A stretch of DNA of 34,041 bases from Paracoccus sphaerophysae (GTDB taxonomy: Bacteria > Pseudomonadota > Alphaproteobacteria > Rhodobacterales > Rhodobacteraceae), in contig NZ_JRKS01000033.1 of the NCBI RefSeq assembly GCF_000763805.1, forward strand, positions 1-34,041, read 5' to 3'. A program made the translations under genes and the position numbers. How positions within the stretch are numbered: the stretch's first letter is position 1; every line of letters begins with the position of its first letter. This document shows positions 17,443-24,627 of the stretch, one piece after another. The notes under the pieces are model-generated. The model searched no databases. It had not been told where the DNA came from and saw only the letters and a list, made by a program, of their open reading frames with translations.

Positions 17443-18078
17443 ATGCCGCGCGGCAACCGGACACTGCCCGATACGGTCCCGCTGTTCCCGCTGCCGGGCG
17501 CGATACTGCTGCCGCGCACCCGGCTGCCGCTGCACATCTTCGAGCCGCGCTATCTGCAGATGCTGGACGACGCGCTGCGCTCGGGCGAGCGGCTGATCGG
17601 GATGATCCAGCCGATCGGCGAGGGGCTGGCCAGCATCGGCACGGCGGGGCGGATCTCGATGTTCTCGGAAAACGACGACGGGCGGATGATGATCTCGCTG
17701 CGCGCCATCTCGCGGTTCCGGCTGGTCGAGGTGATCGAGGGTTTCACCCCCTATCTGCGCGGCCGCGTGGACTGGGCGCCCTACCGCGCCGACCTGCGCG
17801 CGGCGGTGCCCGACGATCCCGATTTCGACCGCCCCGGCTTCATGGAGCGGCTGGGCCGCTACATGACGGCGCAGGACCTGTCGACCGACTGGAACGCCGC
17901 CGAAGAGGCCGGCGATGAACTGCTCATCAACAGCCTGTCGATGCTGCTGCCGCTGGGGGTCGAGGAAAAGCAGGCGCTGCTCGAGGCCGAGACGCTGCCC
18001 GAACGCCGGCAGATGCTGGACGGGCTGATGGAATACGCGCTGCATGGCGGCGACGACGACGAGGAGGTGCTGCATTGA
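17443..18078 (+). CDS. LON peptidase substrate-binding domain protein
   Basis: This 211-residue protein consists of the N-terminal substrate-recognition domain of Lon protease without ATPase or protease domains. The hallmark segment is [13 protein letters not shown] followed by [13 protein letters not shown] (residues ~12-40). Such stand-alone proteins are common in alphaproteobacteria, and their function is unknown; a role in recognising misfolded proteins is an inference from the domain. Its position directly after a co-chaperone thioredoxin gene fits a protein-quality role. It overlaps the next gene by four bases (TTGA). Confidence 0.88.
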   Translation: MPRGNRTLPDTVPLFPLPGAILLPRTRLPLHIFEPRYLQMLDDALRSGERLIGMIQPIGEGLASIGTAGRISMFSENDDGRMMISLRAISRFRLVEVIEGFTPYLRGRVDWAPYRADLRAAVPDDPDFDRPGFMERLGRYMTAQDLSTDWNAAEEAGDELLINSLSMLLPLGVEEKQALLEAETLPERRQMLDGLMEYALHGGDDDEEVLH

Positions 18079-18302
18079 CCGACGACCCCACGCCCGGCCC
18101 CGGAACTGATCGCCCGGGCGTTGCCCCCGGTTTTGACCGCCACATGCTCGAGGCGCTGGTCTGTCCGGTGACTCACGGCCGGCTGGATTACGACGCCGCA
18201 CGGCAGGAGCTGGTGTCGACGACCGCCGGGCTGGCCTTTCCCATCCGCGCCGGCATTCCGATCATGCTGGTCGGCGAAGCCCGGCAGATCAAGGCCGACT
18301 GA
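18075..18302 (+). CDS. Trm112-family small protein
   Basis: This 75-residue protein resembles the Trm112/YcaR family, small zinc-ribbon-like proteins that in other organisms activate methyltransferases. The core is [17 protein letters not shown] and the later [16 protein letters not shown]. Only the first cysteine pair position is partly kept (CPVTHG), as is usual in bacterial members. The start codon is TTG at 18075, overlapping the LON gene stop. GAGGAGG about 6 bases upstream supports this rare start. The N-terminal ~20 residues are a proline-rich extension. Confidence 0.82.
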   Translation: MTDDPTPGPGTDRPGVAPGFDRHMLEALVCPVTHGRLDYDAARQELVSTTAGLAFPIRAGIPIMLVGEARQIKAD

Positions 18303-18307
18303 CGGCG

Positions 18308-18335
18308 GCCGGGGCGCGCCCTGCCCCGCCCCGGC
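18308..18335. terminator. Hairpin between convergent Trm112 gene and argC
   Basis: GCCGGGGCG (18308-18316) and CGCCCCGGC (18327-18335) are perfect 9-base complements with a 10-base loop. It fills the 35-base gap between two converging stop codons and could serve both strands. Confidence 0.6.
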
Positions 18336-18337
18336 GC

Positions 18338-19243
18338 TTACAGCCCCGCGCCCTCGTCGGCGCCGGTCATAAGGTTCAGGTTCTGCACCGCCGCGCCCGA
18401 GGCGCCCTTGCCGAGGTTGTCCAGCACCGCCACCAGCACCGCGCAGCCATTCTCGTCGCTGCCATGCACCGACAGGTCCAGCAGGTTGGTGTCGTTGAGG
18501 CTGGTCGGCACGATGCGCGGCTGCGGATCGACCACCCGCACGAAGCGGCTACCCTGGTAATGCGCCGCCAGCGCCGCCCGCAGATCGTCCAGCCGGCGCC
18601 CCTCGAGCTGCAGCGGCAGCTGCACCATCATCCCCTGCGCATAGCGGCCCACGGCGGGGGCGAAGACCGGCCGCCGGGTCAGGCCGGCGCGCAGCATGAT
18701 CTCGGGCAGGTGCTTGTGGCCCTGCGCGAGGCCATAGGCAAAATGCGCCGGCGCGCCCTCGGCCTCCATCTCGGCGATCATCTCCTTGCCGCCGCCGGTA
18801 TAGCCCGAGACGGCGTTGATCGTCAGCGCCTCGTCGGGCGCGATCAGCCCGGCCGCCACCAGCGGGGCGATCAGCGCGATGGCCCCGGTCGCATAGCAGC
18901 CGGGGTTCGACACATATTGCGCCCCCGTGATCGCCTGACGGGTCGCGGGGGACAGTTCGGGAAAGCCATAGACCCAGCCATCCGCCACCCGATGCGCGGT
19001 CGAGGCGTCGATGAACCGGGTCGGCAGCCCCTCGGCCAGCGCCACGGCGTCGCGCGCGGCGGCGTCGGGCAGGCACAGGATCGCCACGTCGGCCTCGGCC
19101 AGGGCGTCGCGGCGGGCGCCGGCATCCTTGCGCAGCGCCGGGTCGATCTGGACCAGCGCGATGTCGTCGCGGGTCAGCAGGCGGTCGCGGATCTGTAACC
19201 CCGTGGTGCCTGCCTCTCCGTCGATGAAGACCCGCGTCGCCAT
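18338..19243 (-). CDS. argC: N-acetyl-gamma-glutamyl-phosphate reductase, short type
   Basis: This 301-residue enzyme of arginine synthesis reduces N-acetylglutamyl 5-phosphate to the semialdehyde with NADPH. It belongs to the shorter type 2 branch (about 310 residues, against about 345 for the classical form). The nucleotide-binding start is VFIDGEAGTTGLQI. The catalytic cysteine is C116 in SNPGCYATG, and the active-site segment is SGYTGGGKEM near residue 155. The later motif GHKHLPEI holds the catalytic histidine region. The ATG at 19243 is preceded by CGGGGGCG. It sits 37 bases from the DUF779 gene and points the same way, but its function is unrelated. Confidence 0.93.
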   Translation of the reverse strand: MATRVFIDGEAGTTGLQIRDRLLTRDDIALVQIDPALRKDAGARRDALAEADVAILCLPDAAARDAVALAEGLPTRFIDASTAHRVADGWVYGFPELSPATRQAITGAQYVSNPGCYATGAIALIAPLVAAGLIAPDEALTINAVSGYTGGGKEMIAEMEAEGAPAHFAYGLAQGHKHLPEIMLRAGLTRRPVFAPAVGRYAQGMMVQLPLQLEGRRLDDLRAALAAHYQGSRFVRVVDPQPRIVPTSLNDTNLLDLSVHGSDENGCAVLVAVLDNLGKGASGAAVQNLNLMTGADEGAGL

Positions 19244-19280
19244 GATCGCCCCCGTTGTTCAGTCGGGGCAGAGATGCCGC

Positions 19281-19622
19281 CTAAGCCGGCGCGGCGCAAG
19301 TGGGCGGCCGCACCACGAAGTGCCGGTCGCGCGGGTTGTCGAGGCTGAAGGCCCCGCCGCGCCCCGGCACGGCGTCGATCAGCAGGGCGGTATCGGCCCA
19401 GGCCGCCGCCTGCGCGCCCGAGGTCCAGAAGCCCGCGCCGCCCACCGAGCCCAGCTGCACGTCATGTGCGCCGAGGCGGAATTCGCCCGCCGGATAGACC
19501 ATCGGCGCGGTCCCGTCGCAGCAGCCGCCCGACAGGTGAAAGATCACCGGCCCATGATCGGCCTCGATCTCGGCCAGCAGCGCCAGCGCGGCCGGGGTGG
19601 CGGTGACGTTGTCGTGAGACAT
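19281..19622 (-). CDS. DUF779 domain-containing protein
   Basis: This 113-residue cytoplasmic protein belongs to DUF779. Members are repeatedly found next to AcoD/ExaC-type aldehyde dehydrogenase genes, as here, but have no established function. The core shows HLSGGCCDGTAPMVYP with two adjacent cysteines and a preceding histidine, a plausible metal or redox site. Further on are GAGFWTSG and FVVRPPTC. The start at 19622 (MSHDN) has GAAGGGC about 10 bases upstream. An ATG at 19640 would put that ribosome binding site inside the gene. It lies 126 bases downstream of the aldehyde dehydrogenase gene, separated by two hairpins. Confidence 0.85.
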   Translation of the reverse strand: MSHDNVTATPAALALLAEIEADHGPVIFHLSGGCCDGTAPMVYPAGEFRLGAHDVQLGSVGGAGFWTSGAQAAAWADTALLIDAVPGRGGAFSLDNPRDRHFVVRPPTCAAPA

Positions 19623-19648
19623 CGCGGGTGCCCTTCGCAAAAGCGGTG

Positions 19649-19732
19649 CCGGGGCGGGGTCGCGCGTGCGACAGGGACATCGGCAACCGGACCGACCCCG
19701 CCCCGGACCCGCGCGCCCCTTGCAGGGCGCGC
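19649..19732. terminator. Two successive hairpins between aldehyde dehydrogenase and DUF779 genes
   Basis: CCGGGGCGGGGTCG (19649-19662) and CGACCCCGCCCCGG (19693-19706) are perfect 14-base complements around a 30-base loop. Next to it, GCGCGCCC (19711-19718) and GGGCGCGC (19725-19732) form a second perfect 8-base stem with a 6-base loop. They follow the dehydrogenase stop on the reverse strand and could lower read-through into the DUF779 gene or protect the upstream mRNA end. Confidence 0.65.
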
Positions 19733-19748
19733 AGGCGTCGCGTGGGGC

Positions 19749-21269
19749 TCAGAAGAAGCCCAGCTTGGACGGCGAATAGCTGACCAGCATGTTCTTTGTC
19801 TGCTGATAGTGATCAAGCATCATCTTGTGGGTCTCGCGCCCGATGCCCGACTGCTTGTAGCCTCCGAACGCCGAATGCGCCGGATAGGCGTGATAGTTGT
19901 TCACCCACACCCGGCCCGCCTTGATGCCGCGGCCCATGCGATAGCAGGTGTTCATGTCGCGGCTCCAGACGCCCGAGCCCAGCCCGAACATCGTGTCGTT
20001 GGCGATCTGCAGCGCCTCGGCCTCGTCCTTGAAGGTGGTGACCGAGACGACCGGGCCGAAGATCTCCTCCTGGAAGATCCGCATCTTGTTGTTGCCCTTG
20101 AAGATCGTCGGCTTGATGTAATAGCCGCCCGACAGCTCGCCGCCCAGGTCAGCCGCTTCGCCGCCGGTCAGGACCTCGGCGCCCTCGTTGCGGCCGATGT
20201 CCAGATAGGACATGATCTTGTTCTTCTGTTCCTCGGACGCCTGCGCGCCGATCATCGTGTCGGCTTCGCGCGGGTCGCCCTGCTTGATCGCCTGGGTGCG
20301 CTTGACGGCGCGTTCCATGAACTGGTCGTAGATCGATTCCTGGATCAGCACGCGCGACGGGCAGGTGCAGACCTCGCCCTGGTTCAGCGCGAACATGGTG
20401 AAGCCTTCCAGCGCCTTGTCGAAGAAGTCGTCATCCTCGCGCGCCACGTCGGCGAAGAAGATGTTCGGCGACTTGCCGCCCAATTCCAGCGTCACCGGGA
20501 TCAGGTTCTCGGCCGCGTACTGCATGATCAGCCGGCCGGTCGAGGTCTCGCCGGTGAAGGCGATCTTGGCGATCCGGTTCGACGACGCCAGCGGCTTGCC
20601 GGCCTCGAGCCCGAAGCCGTTGACGATGTTCAGCACGCCCTCGGGCAGCAGGTCGCCCACCAGGTCCACCCAGACCATGATCGAGGCCGGGGTCTGTTCG
20701 GCCGGCTTCAGCACCACGCAGTTGCCCGCGGCCAGCGCCGGGGCAAGCTTCCAGCAGGCCATCAGCAGCGGGAAGTTCCACGGGATGATCTGGCCCACCA
20801 CGCCCAGCGGCTCGTGGAAGTGATAGGCCACGGTGTTGTCGTCGATCTGGCTCAGCGAGCCTTCCTGCGCCCGCAGCACACCCGCGAAGTAGCGGAAATG
20901 GTCGATCGCCAGCGGGATGTCAGCGGCCATCGTCTCGCGGATCGGCTTGCCGTTGTCCCAGGTCTCGGCGGTGGCGAGCAGTTCGAGGTTCGCCTCCATC
21001 CGGTCAGCGATCTTCAGCAGGATGGTCGAGCGTTCCTGCACGCTGGTCCGGCCCCAGGCATCCGCGGCCTTGTGGGCGGCGTCGAGCGCCAGGTTCACGT
21101 CCGCCTCGTCCGAGCGGGCGATCTCGCCGGTGTCCATCCCGGTGATCGGGGTCGAGTTCTGGAAATAGCGCCCGGCTTGCGGGGGCACCCACTTGCCGCC
21201 GATGAAATTGTCATAGCGCTTGGCAAAGGGCATATTGCTGACGCCCTTGAAGCTGGTCTGTTCGTTCAT
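19749..21269 (-). CDS. NAD-dependent aldehyde dehydrogenase, AcoD/ExaC type
   Basis: This 506-residue enzyme oxidises aldehydes, probably acetaldehyde, to the acid with NAD+. The general-base glutamate lies in LELGGKSPN. The nucleophile is C301 in [11 protein letters not shown], which has a second cysteine two residues on, as is common in this branch. The cofactor motif [10 protein letters not shown] precedes them. The length is exactly that of ExaC/AcoD-type enzymes. The ATG at 21269 has GGAGG 6 bases upstream, which rules out the ATG at 21281 overlapping those bases. The neighbouring GAF/Fis regulator, DUF779 protein and PQQ genes suggest it completes oxidation of alcohols first oxidised in the periplasm. 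ExaC or AcoD would both be reasonable names. Confidence 0.93.
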   Translation of the reverse strand: MNEQTSFKGVSNMPFAKRYDNFIGGKWVPPQAGRYFQNSTPITGMDTGEIARSDEADVNLALDAAHKAADAWGRTSVQERSTILLKIADRMEANLELLATAETWDNGKPIRETMAADIPLAIDHFRYFAGVLRAQEGSLSQIDDNTVAYHFHEPLGVVGQIIPWNFPLLMACWKLAPALAAGNCVVLKPAEQTPASIMVWVDLVGDLLPEGVLNIVNGFGLEAGKPLASSNRIAKIAFTGETSTGRLIMQYAAENLIPVTLELGGKSPNIFFADVAREDDDFFDKALEGFTMFALNQGEVCTCPSRVLIQESIYDQFMERAVKRTQAIKQGDPREADTMIGAQASEEQKNKIMSYLDIGRNEGAEVLTGGEAADLGGELSGGYYIKPTIFKGNNKMRIFQEEIFGPVVSVTTFKDEAEALQIANDTMFGLGSGVWSRDMNTCYRMGRGIKAGRVWVNNYHAYPAHSAFGGYKQSGIGRETHKMMLDHYQQTKNMLVSYSPSKLGFF

Positions 21270-21366
21270 CGAATCCTCCATCCGCCCGGTCCTCCACCGG
21301 GATCAGGATCAAAGCTGGGCACCATCCGCCCCTGCGTCAATTCGGCGTGTCGAGATTCGGGCCGGC

Positions 21367-21390
21367 GACTGTCTCACCGATGAGACAGTC
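21367..21390. promoter_or_regulatory. Perfect 10-base dyad upstream of aldehyde dehydrogenase, probable operator
   Basis: GACTGTCTCA (21367-21376) and TGAGACAGTC (21381-21390) are perfect complements around CCGA. The dyad lies about 97 bases upstream of the aldehyde dehydrogenase start and just touches the regulator's stop codon. It has no T-run. A binding site for the neighbouring Fis-type regulator is the simplest reading; a terminator for the regulator gene is the alternative. Confidence 0.6.
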
Positions 21391-22330
21391 AGCGCGCGTC
21401 CAGCCCCAGCCGGGTCATCTTGCGATACAGCGTCGCTCGCCCCACCCCCAGCGCGCGGGCGGCGGCGGTGACGTTGCCGCCGCTGCGGGCCAGCGCGCGG
21501 GTGACGGCGGCGCGTTCGGCGCGGTCAAAGCCGGTCAGCTCGTCCTCGCGCCCCAGCAGGTCGGCCAGCGGGCGCGGGGTCAGCGCCCCGGTCCGCGGCA
21601 GGCCCAGCGCCCGGCGCGCATCGCGGGTGGCGCCGATGGCCAGATCGTCGCGGTCGACGGCGACCAGCGCCTCGGCGGCCTCGCCCGCGACCACCATGCG
21701 CGCGCCCGGAAAGGCGGCGCGGAACCACGCGGCCTCGATCTGCCGGGCGGTCTGGCCGACCATCGCAGCGATCAGCGCGTTGATGTGCTCGGTCTGGTCG
21801 GCGCGGGCCGAGGACACGTCCAGCGCCGCGATCACCTGCCCCTCGGGGCCGTGGATCGGCGCGTCGATGCAGCTCATCCCGGTATTGCGGGACAGGAAAT
21901 GCTCGTCGCGGTGGATGATGACCTGCCGGCCTTCGGCAAGGCAGGTGCCGACGCCGTTGGTGCCCTGCGCGGCCTCGGACCAGTCGGCGCCGGGGGTGAG
22001 GTCCCAGCGGTCGAAGGCCTCGGCATCGGCCTCGGACACCCGGCGGTCGAGGATGATGCCGTCGGCGTCGGTCAGCACCACCGAACAGCCCGAGGCGCGG
22101 ACGAGGCCATGCAGCGCCTCGATCCGTGGTGCGGCGACGGACAGGAACCCGCCCGCCATCGCGCGGCGGTCGGACAGGTCCTGCCCGGTCAGGCGTTGCG
22201 GGCGCAGGGGGGCGGCGGGGTCCAACCCGTGCTTGACGGCCGAACGCCGCCAGCTCGAGGTCAGCGCCGACAGGTCGTCCGCCGCCTGCGTGCGTTCCAT
22301 CACCCGATCCGCATGGGGCCGTGCCGCCAT
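21389..22330 (-). CDS. GAF/Fis transcriptional regulator of the AcoR family, without AAA+ domain
   Basis: This 313-residue protein resembles the N- and C-terminal ends of AcoR-type activators. It has a sensory GAF-like region (residues ~60-205, with GTNGVGTCLAEGRQVIIHRDEHF and SCIDAPIHGPEGQVIAALDVSS). A Fis-type helix-turn-helix sits at the C-terminus (residues ~270-310, GGNVTAAARALGVGRATLYR). The central sigma-54-contacting AAA+ ATPase of AcoR (about 240 residues with a Walker A) is absent and no glycine-lysine motif is visible. It therefore cannot drive sigma-54 RNA polymerase in the classical way. It probably controls the adjacent aldehyde dehydrogenase gene. GGAGAGGAG about 10 bases before the ATG at 22330 supports the start. 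Confidence 0.88.
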   Translation of the reverse strand: MAARPHADRVMERTQAADDLSALTSSWRRSAVKHGLDPAAPLRPQRLTGQDLSDRRAMAGGFLSVAAPRIEALHGLVRASGCSVVLTDADGIILDRRVSEADAEAFDRWDLTPGADWSEAAQGTNGVGTCLAEGRQVIIHRDEHFLSRNTGMSCIDAPIHGPEGQVIAALDVSSARADQTEHINALIAAMVGQTARQIEAAWFRAAFPGARMVVAGEAAEALVAVDRDDLAIGATRDARRALGLPRTGALTPRPLADLLGREDELTGFDRAERAAVTRALARSGGNVTAAARALGVGRATLYRKMTRLGLDAR

Positions 22331-22377
22331 TGATGATTCGCTCCTCTCCCCCCGCCACTATAGCGGCCGTCCGGGGG

Positions 22378-23433
22378 TCAGTCCCATTCCATCTCGGCAA
22401 AGGCGGCGGCGGCGTTGCGCGCCGTGGTGGCGTCAAAATCCGCCCACGCCGGGGCCAGCGGGGCCAGCGCGGCGGCGACCGCCGGAACCGCCGCCGACAG
22501 CCCCTGCCCCGCATCCAGGGCGGCCCGGACCGCATCGCGCAGCGCGCCCAGATAGGCGGTCTCGTCGGCCGCCGCCTCGGCGAGCGTCGCCGCCACCGGC
22601 CCGTGGCCCGGCACCACCCGCGCCGCCTCGGGCGGCGGCGCGGCGAGCCACGCGAGCCACCCCTTCAGCGAGCCGTCCAACACCGGCGTCAGCCGCCGGA
22701 ACACCAGGTCGCCGGTGAACAGCGTGTCCGACCGCGCGTCCCGCACCGTCAGGTCGCTGTCGGTATGCGCCGTCGCCACCGGGGTCAGGGTCAGCGTCGT
22801 GCCGCCCAGGTCCAGCGTCGTCTCGGCCGCGATCACCCGGGCCGGAGCGACCAGCGCCGTCCCCAGCCACGGCTGGGCGCCGATCTGCGCGGGGATGCTC
22901 TCCAGCCAGGTCTCGCGCCGGGCGGCGATCGCGTCGGGCAGCCGGGCGTCGGCGATGATCTCGCCGCCGGCCTCGGCCATCACCTCGGCGCCGGCAATGT
23001 GGTCGGGGTGCATGTGGGTCAGGATCACCGGCCCGATCGGCAGGTCGGTGAGGCGGCGGATCGCGGCGAACAGCGCCTCGCCCTCTTCCCGCGACCCGCC
23101 GGGGTCGATGACGGCGACGCGCTGGTCGCCGATGACCACGCCCAGATTGGCGATCCGGCCGCGATTTTCGCGCGACAGCGGCCCGTCCGCGCCGCGATGG
23201 ACATGGACGCCCGGGGCAAGCTCCGTCAGCTCCAGCGCCGGGGCCTGGTCCAGCGGCACGCAGGTCCAGCCCTTGCCGGTCAGGTCCGGATGCCCCGCCA
23301 GCCAGTCCGCCGACACCGAATCACCCCTCGCCTGACAGGCTGCCGCGTCCCCGCCCGCCCCCTGCGGCAGCAGGCGCGGGGCGCAGTCGCCGGGCGAGGC
23401 GGCCAGGCAGGCGGTCAGGATCAGCAGGTGCAT
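22378..23433 (-). CDS. Quinoprotein relay system zinc metallohydrolase (SoxH-related, probably type 2)
   Basis: This 351-residue metallo-beta-lactamase-fold protein has the zinc motif THMHPDH (H140, H142, D144, H145). Further probable ligands lie in ATAHTDSD, FTGDLVF and VPGHGPV. It resembles the SoxH-like hydrolases that occur with PQQ synthesis and quinoprotein dehydrogenase genes; the substrate is unknown. The N-terminus has a short hydrophobic stretch MHLLILTACLAA, so it is likely exported, though there is no basic residue before it; LTAC resembles a lipobox but the region is very short. Two further cysteines follow near residues 17 and 33. The ATG at 23433 has GGGAGAG about 7 bases upstream. 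It diverges from pqqA across a 159-base region. Confidence 0.82.
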   Translation of the reverse strand: MHLLILTACLAASPGDCAPRLLPQGAGGDAAACQARGDSVSADWLAGHPDLTGKGWTCVPLDQAPALELTELAPGVHVHRGADGPLSRENRGRIANLGVVIGDQRVAVIDPGGSREEGEALFAAIRRLTDLPIGPVILTHMHPDHIAGAEVMAEAGGEIIADARLPDAIAARRETWLESIPAQIGAQPWLGTALVAPARVIAAETTLDLGGTTLTLTPVATAHTDSDLTVRDARSDTLFTGDLVFRRLTPVLDGSLKGWLAWLAAPPPEAARVVPGHGPVAATLAEAAADETAYLGALRDAVRAALDAGQGLSAAVPAVAAALAPLAPAWADFDATTARNAAAAFAEMEWD

Positions 23434-23522
23434 CTGGCAAACTCTCCCGGCATCATCTGCCATTCTTTCCCGACGCACGCCGCTTTCGGCGGCAATCTGC
23501 GCCGTCTGCGACCTTGGTCGGG

Positions 23523-23550
23523 TTGCGCGCCGGCGCGGCTCACATAGGCT
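23523..23550 (+). promoter_or_regulatory. Possible pqqA promoter
   Basis: TTGCGC (23523-23528) and TAGGCT (23545-23550) are 16 bases apart and lie 43 bases before the pqqA ATG. The match to a housekeeping promoter is partial. No clear promoter for the divergent metallohydrolase gene was found. Confidence 0.3.
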
Positions 23551-23555
23551 CGCCC

Positions 23556-23573
23556 CATGCCGACCCCGGCATG
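23556..23573. promoter_or_regulatory. Perfect 7-base dyad just upstream of the pqqA ribosome binding site
   Basis: CATGCCG (23556-23562) and CGGCATG (23567-23573) are perfect complements around ACCC. If the promoter at 23523-23550 is right, the dyad covers the transcription start and 5' leader, a place where a repressor or a 5' mRNA stem could act. GAGGAGG for pqqA begins 6 bases later. Confidence 0.5.
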
Positions 23574-23592
23574 AGCCAGAGGAGGAAACGTC

Positions 23593-23685
23593 ATGGCCTG
23601 GAGCAAGCCCGTCCTGAAGGAAATCGCCTGCGGGATGGAAATCAACATGTACGCGCCCGCCGAGGACGAACCCGTCCTGTTCTGA
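23593..23685 (+). CDS. pqqA: PQQ precursor peptide PqqA
   Basis: This 30-residue peptide is the ribosomal precursor from which the cofactor pyrroloquinoline quinone is built. The glutamate and tyrosine that become PQQ are E16 and Y20 in MEINMY, with the required three residues between them. The N-terminal MAWSKPVLKEIACGMEIN agrees closely with known PqqA peptides, including the WxKP and GMEIN features. GAGGAGG lies 7 bases upstream of the ATG, a stronger site than those of the following genes, fitting the need for excess precursor. A hairpin separates it from pqqB. Confidence 0.97.
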   Translation: MAWSKPVLKEIACGMEINMYAPAEDEPVLF

Positions 23686-23701
23686 GACAGGCGCAGGACC
23701 C

Positions 23702-23729
23702 CGGCCCTGTCGGTCCGCCGGCAGGGCCG
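23702..23729 (+). terminator. Hairpin between pqqA and pqqB, probable attenuator
   Basis: CGGCCCTG (23702-23709) pairs with CAGGGCCG (23722-23729). The stem can be lengthened by CGG/CCG with one mismatch, leaving a tight loop. It lies in the 60-base gap after pqqA and is followed by GTCTCGTCT rather than a T-run. Partial termination or mRNA stabilisation here would keep the pqqA message above that of pqqBCDE. Confidence 0.55.
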
Positions 23730-23745
23730 TCTCGTCTGGACGCTG

Positions 23746-24627
23746 ATGCGGATCATCATCCTTGGCGCCGCGTCGGGCGGTGGTCTGCCCCAGTGGAACT
23801 GCGGCTGCGCCAACTGCGGGGCAGCGCGGTCTGGGCGGATCGCACCGATGACGCAAAGCTCGGTCGCCGTCAGCGCCGACGGGGATGGCTGGGCGATCAT
23901 CAACGCCTCGCCCGACATCAGGGCGCAACTGGCGGCGACGCCCGCGCTGCACCCCACCGGGCCGCGCGAGATGCCGCTGCGGTCGGTCCTGCTGACCAAC
24001 GGCGACATCGACCACGTCGCCGGGCTGCTGAGCCTGCGCGAAAGCCAGCGCTTCGACCTGTTCGCCACGCAGGCGATACACGATGTGCTGGCCGCGAACC
24101 CGGTCTTTGCCGCCGTTAACCCCGATCTGGTGCCCCGCCGCCCGGTCGCCCTCGATACCCCGTTCCCGCTGCTGCCCGGCCTGACCGCGACGCTGTTCGC
24201 CGTGCCCGGCAAGGTGCCGCTGTATCTGGAAGGCGAGAGGGTGCAGACCGATCTCATCGGCGAAACCACGGTTGGCGTGGAACTGGCCGCGGACGGCCGC
24301 CGGGCGCTGTATGTCCCCGGCTGCGCCGACCTGCCCGACTGGCTGCTGGCGCGCATCGAGGGCGCCGACGCGCTGCTGTTCGACGGCACGCTGTGGACCG
24401 ATGACGAGATGATCCGCGCCGGGCTGGGCCACAAGACGAGCCGCCGCATGGGCCACCTGCCGGTCGAGCACAGCCTTGTCCGGCTGGCCGATACCCCGGT
24501 CGGCCGGCGGGTCCATGTCCACATCAACAACTCGAACCCCCTCTGCGACCCGGACTCGCCCGAGGCCCGGCAGGCGCAGGCCGCCGGCTGGCAGATCGGC
24601 CGCGACGGGATGGAGATTTCCCTGTGA
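23746..24627 (+). CDS. pqqB: PQQ biosynthesis protein PqqB
   Basis: This 293-residue metallo-beta-lactamase-fold oxygenase is thought to hydroxylate the Glu-Tyr intermediate during PQQ synthesis. The N-terminus MRIIILGAASGGGLPQWNCGCANC is diagnostic, including the structural-zinc cysteines CGCANC. The metal region TNGDIDHVAGLL (residues ~84-95) and the C-terminal HVHINNSNPLC are conserved. The length is normal. The ATG at 23746 lacks a clear ribosome binding site, so expression may depend on the leader structure. It ends in a GTGA overlap with pqqC. Confidence 0.96.
   Translation: MRIIILGAASGGGLPQWNCGCANCGAARSGRIAPMTQSSVAVSADGDGWAIINASPDIRAQLAATPALHPTGPREMPLRSVLLTNGDIDHVAGLLSLRESQRFDLFATQAIHDVLAANPVFAAVNPDLVPRRPVALDTPFPLLPGLTATLFAVPGKVPLYLEGERVQTDLIGETTVGVELAADGRRALYVPGCADLPDWLLARIEGADALLFDGTLWTDDEMIRAGLGHKTSRRMGHLPVEHSLVRLADTPVGRRVHVHINNSNPLCDPDSPEARQAQAAGWQIGRDGMEISL

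Noticed and set aside
21270..21366. A sigma-54 promoter before the aldehyde dehydrogenase gene
   Set aside because: TGGTGC followed by TTTGA was examined, but the required GC at -12 is missing and the spacing is not kept. The regulator also lacks the AAA+ domain.
19011..21383. A 790-codon forward frame over argC, DUF779 and aldehyde dehydrogenase genes
   Set aside because: It is antisense to three recognised genes and has no motif or ribosome binding site of its own.
22378..24522. Reading the metallohydrolase as a 714-residue fusion
   Set aside because: The extra N-terminal part lies antisense to pqqA and pqqB and looks non-coding. The ATG at 23433 has a good ribosome binding site and gives the expected family length.
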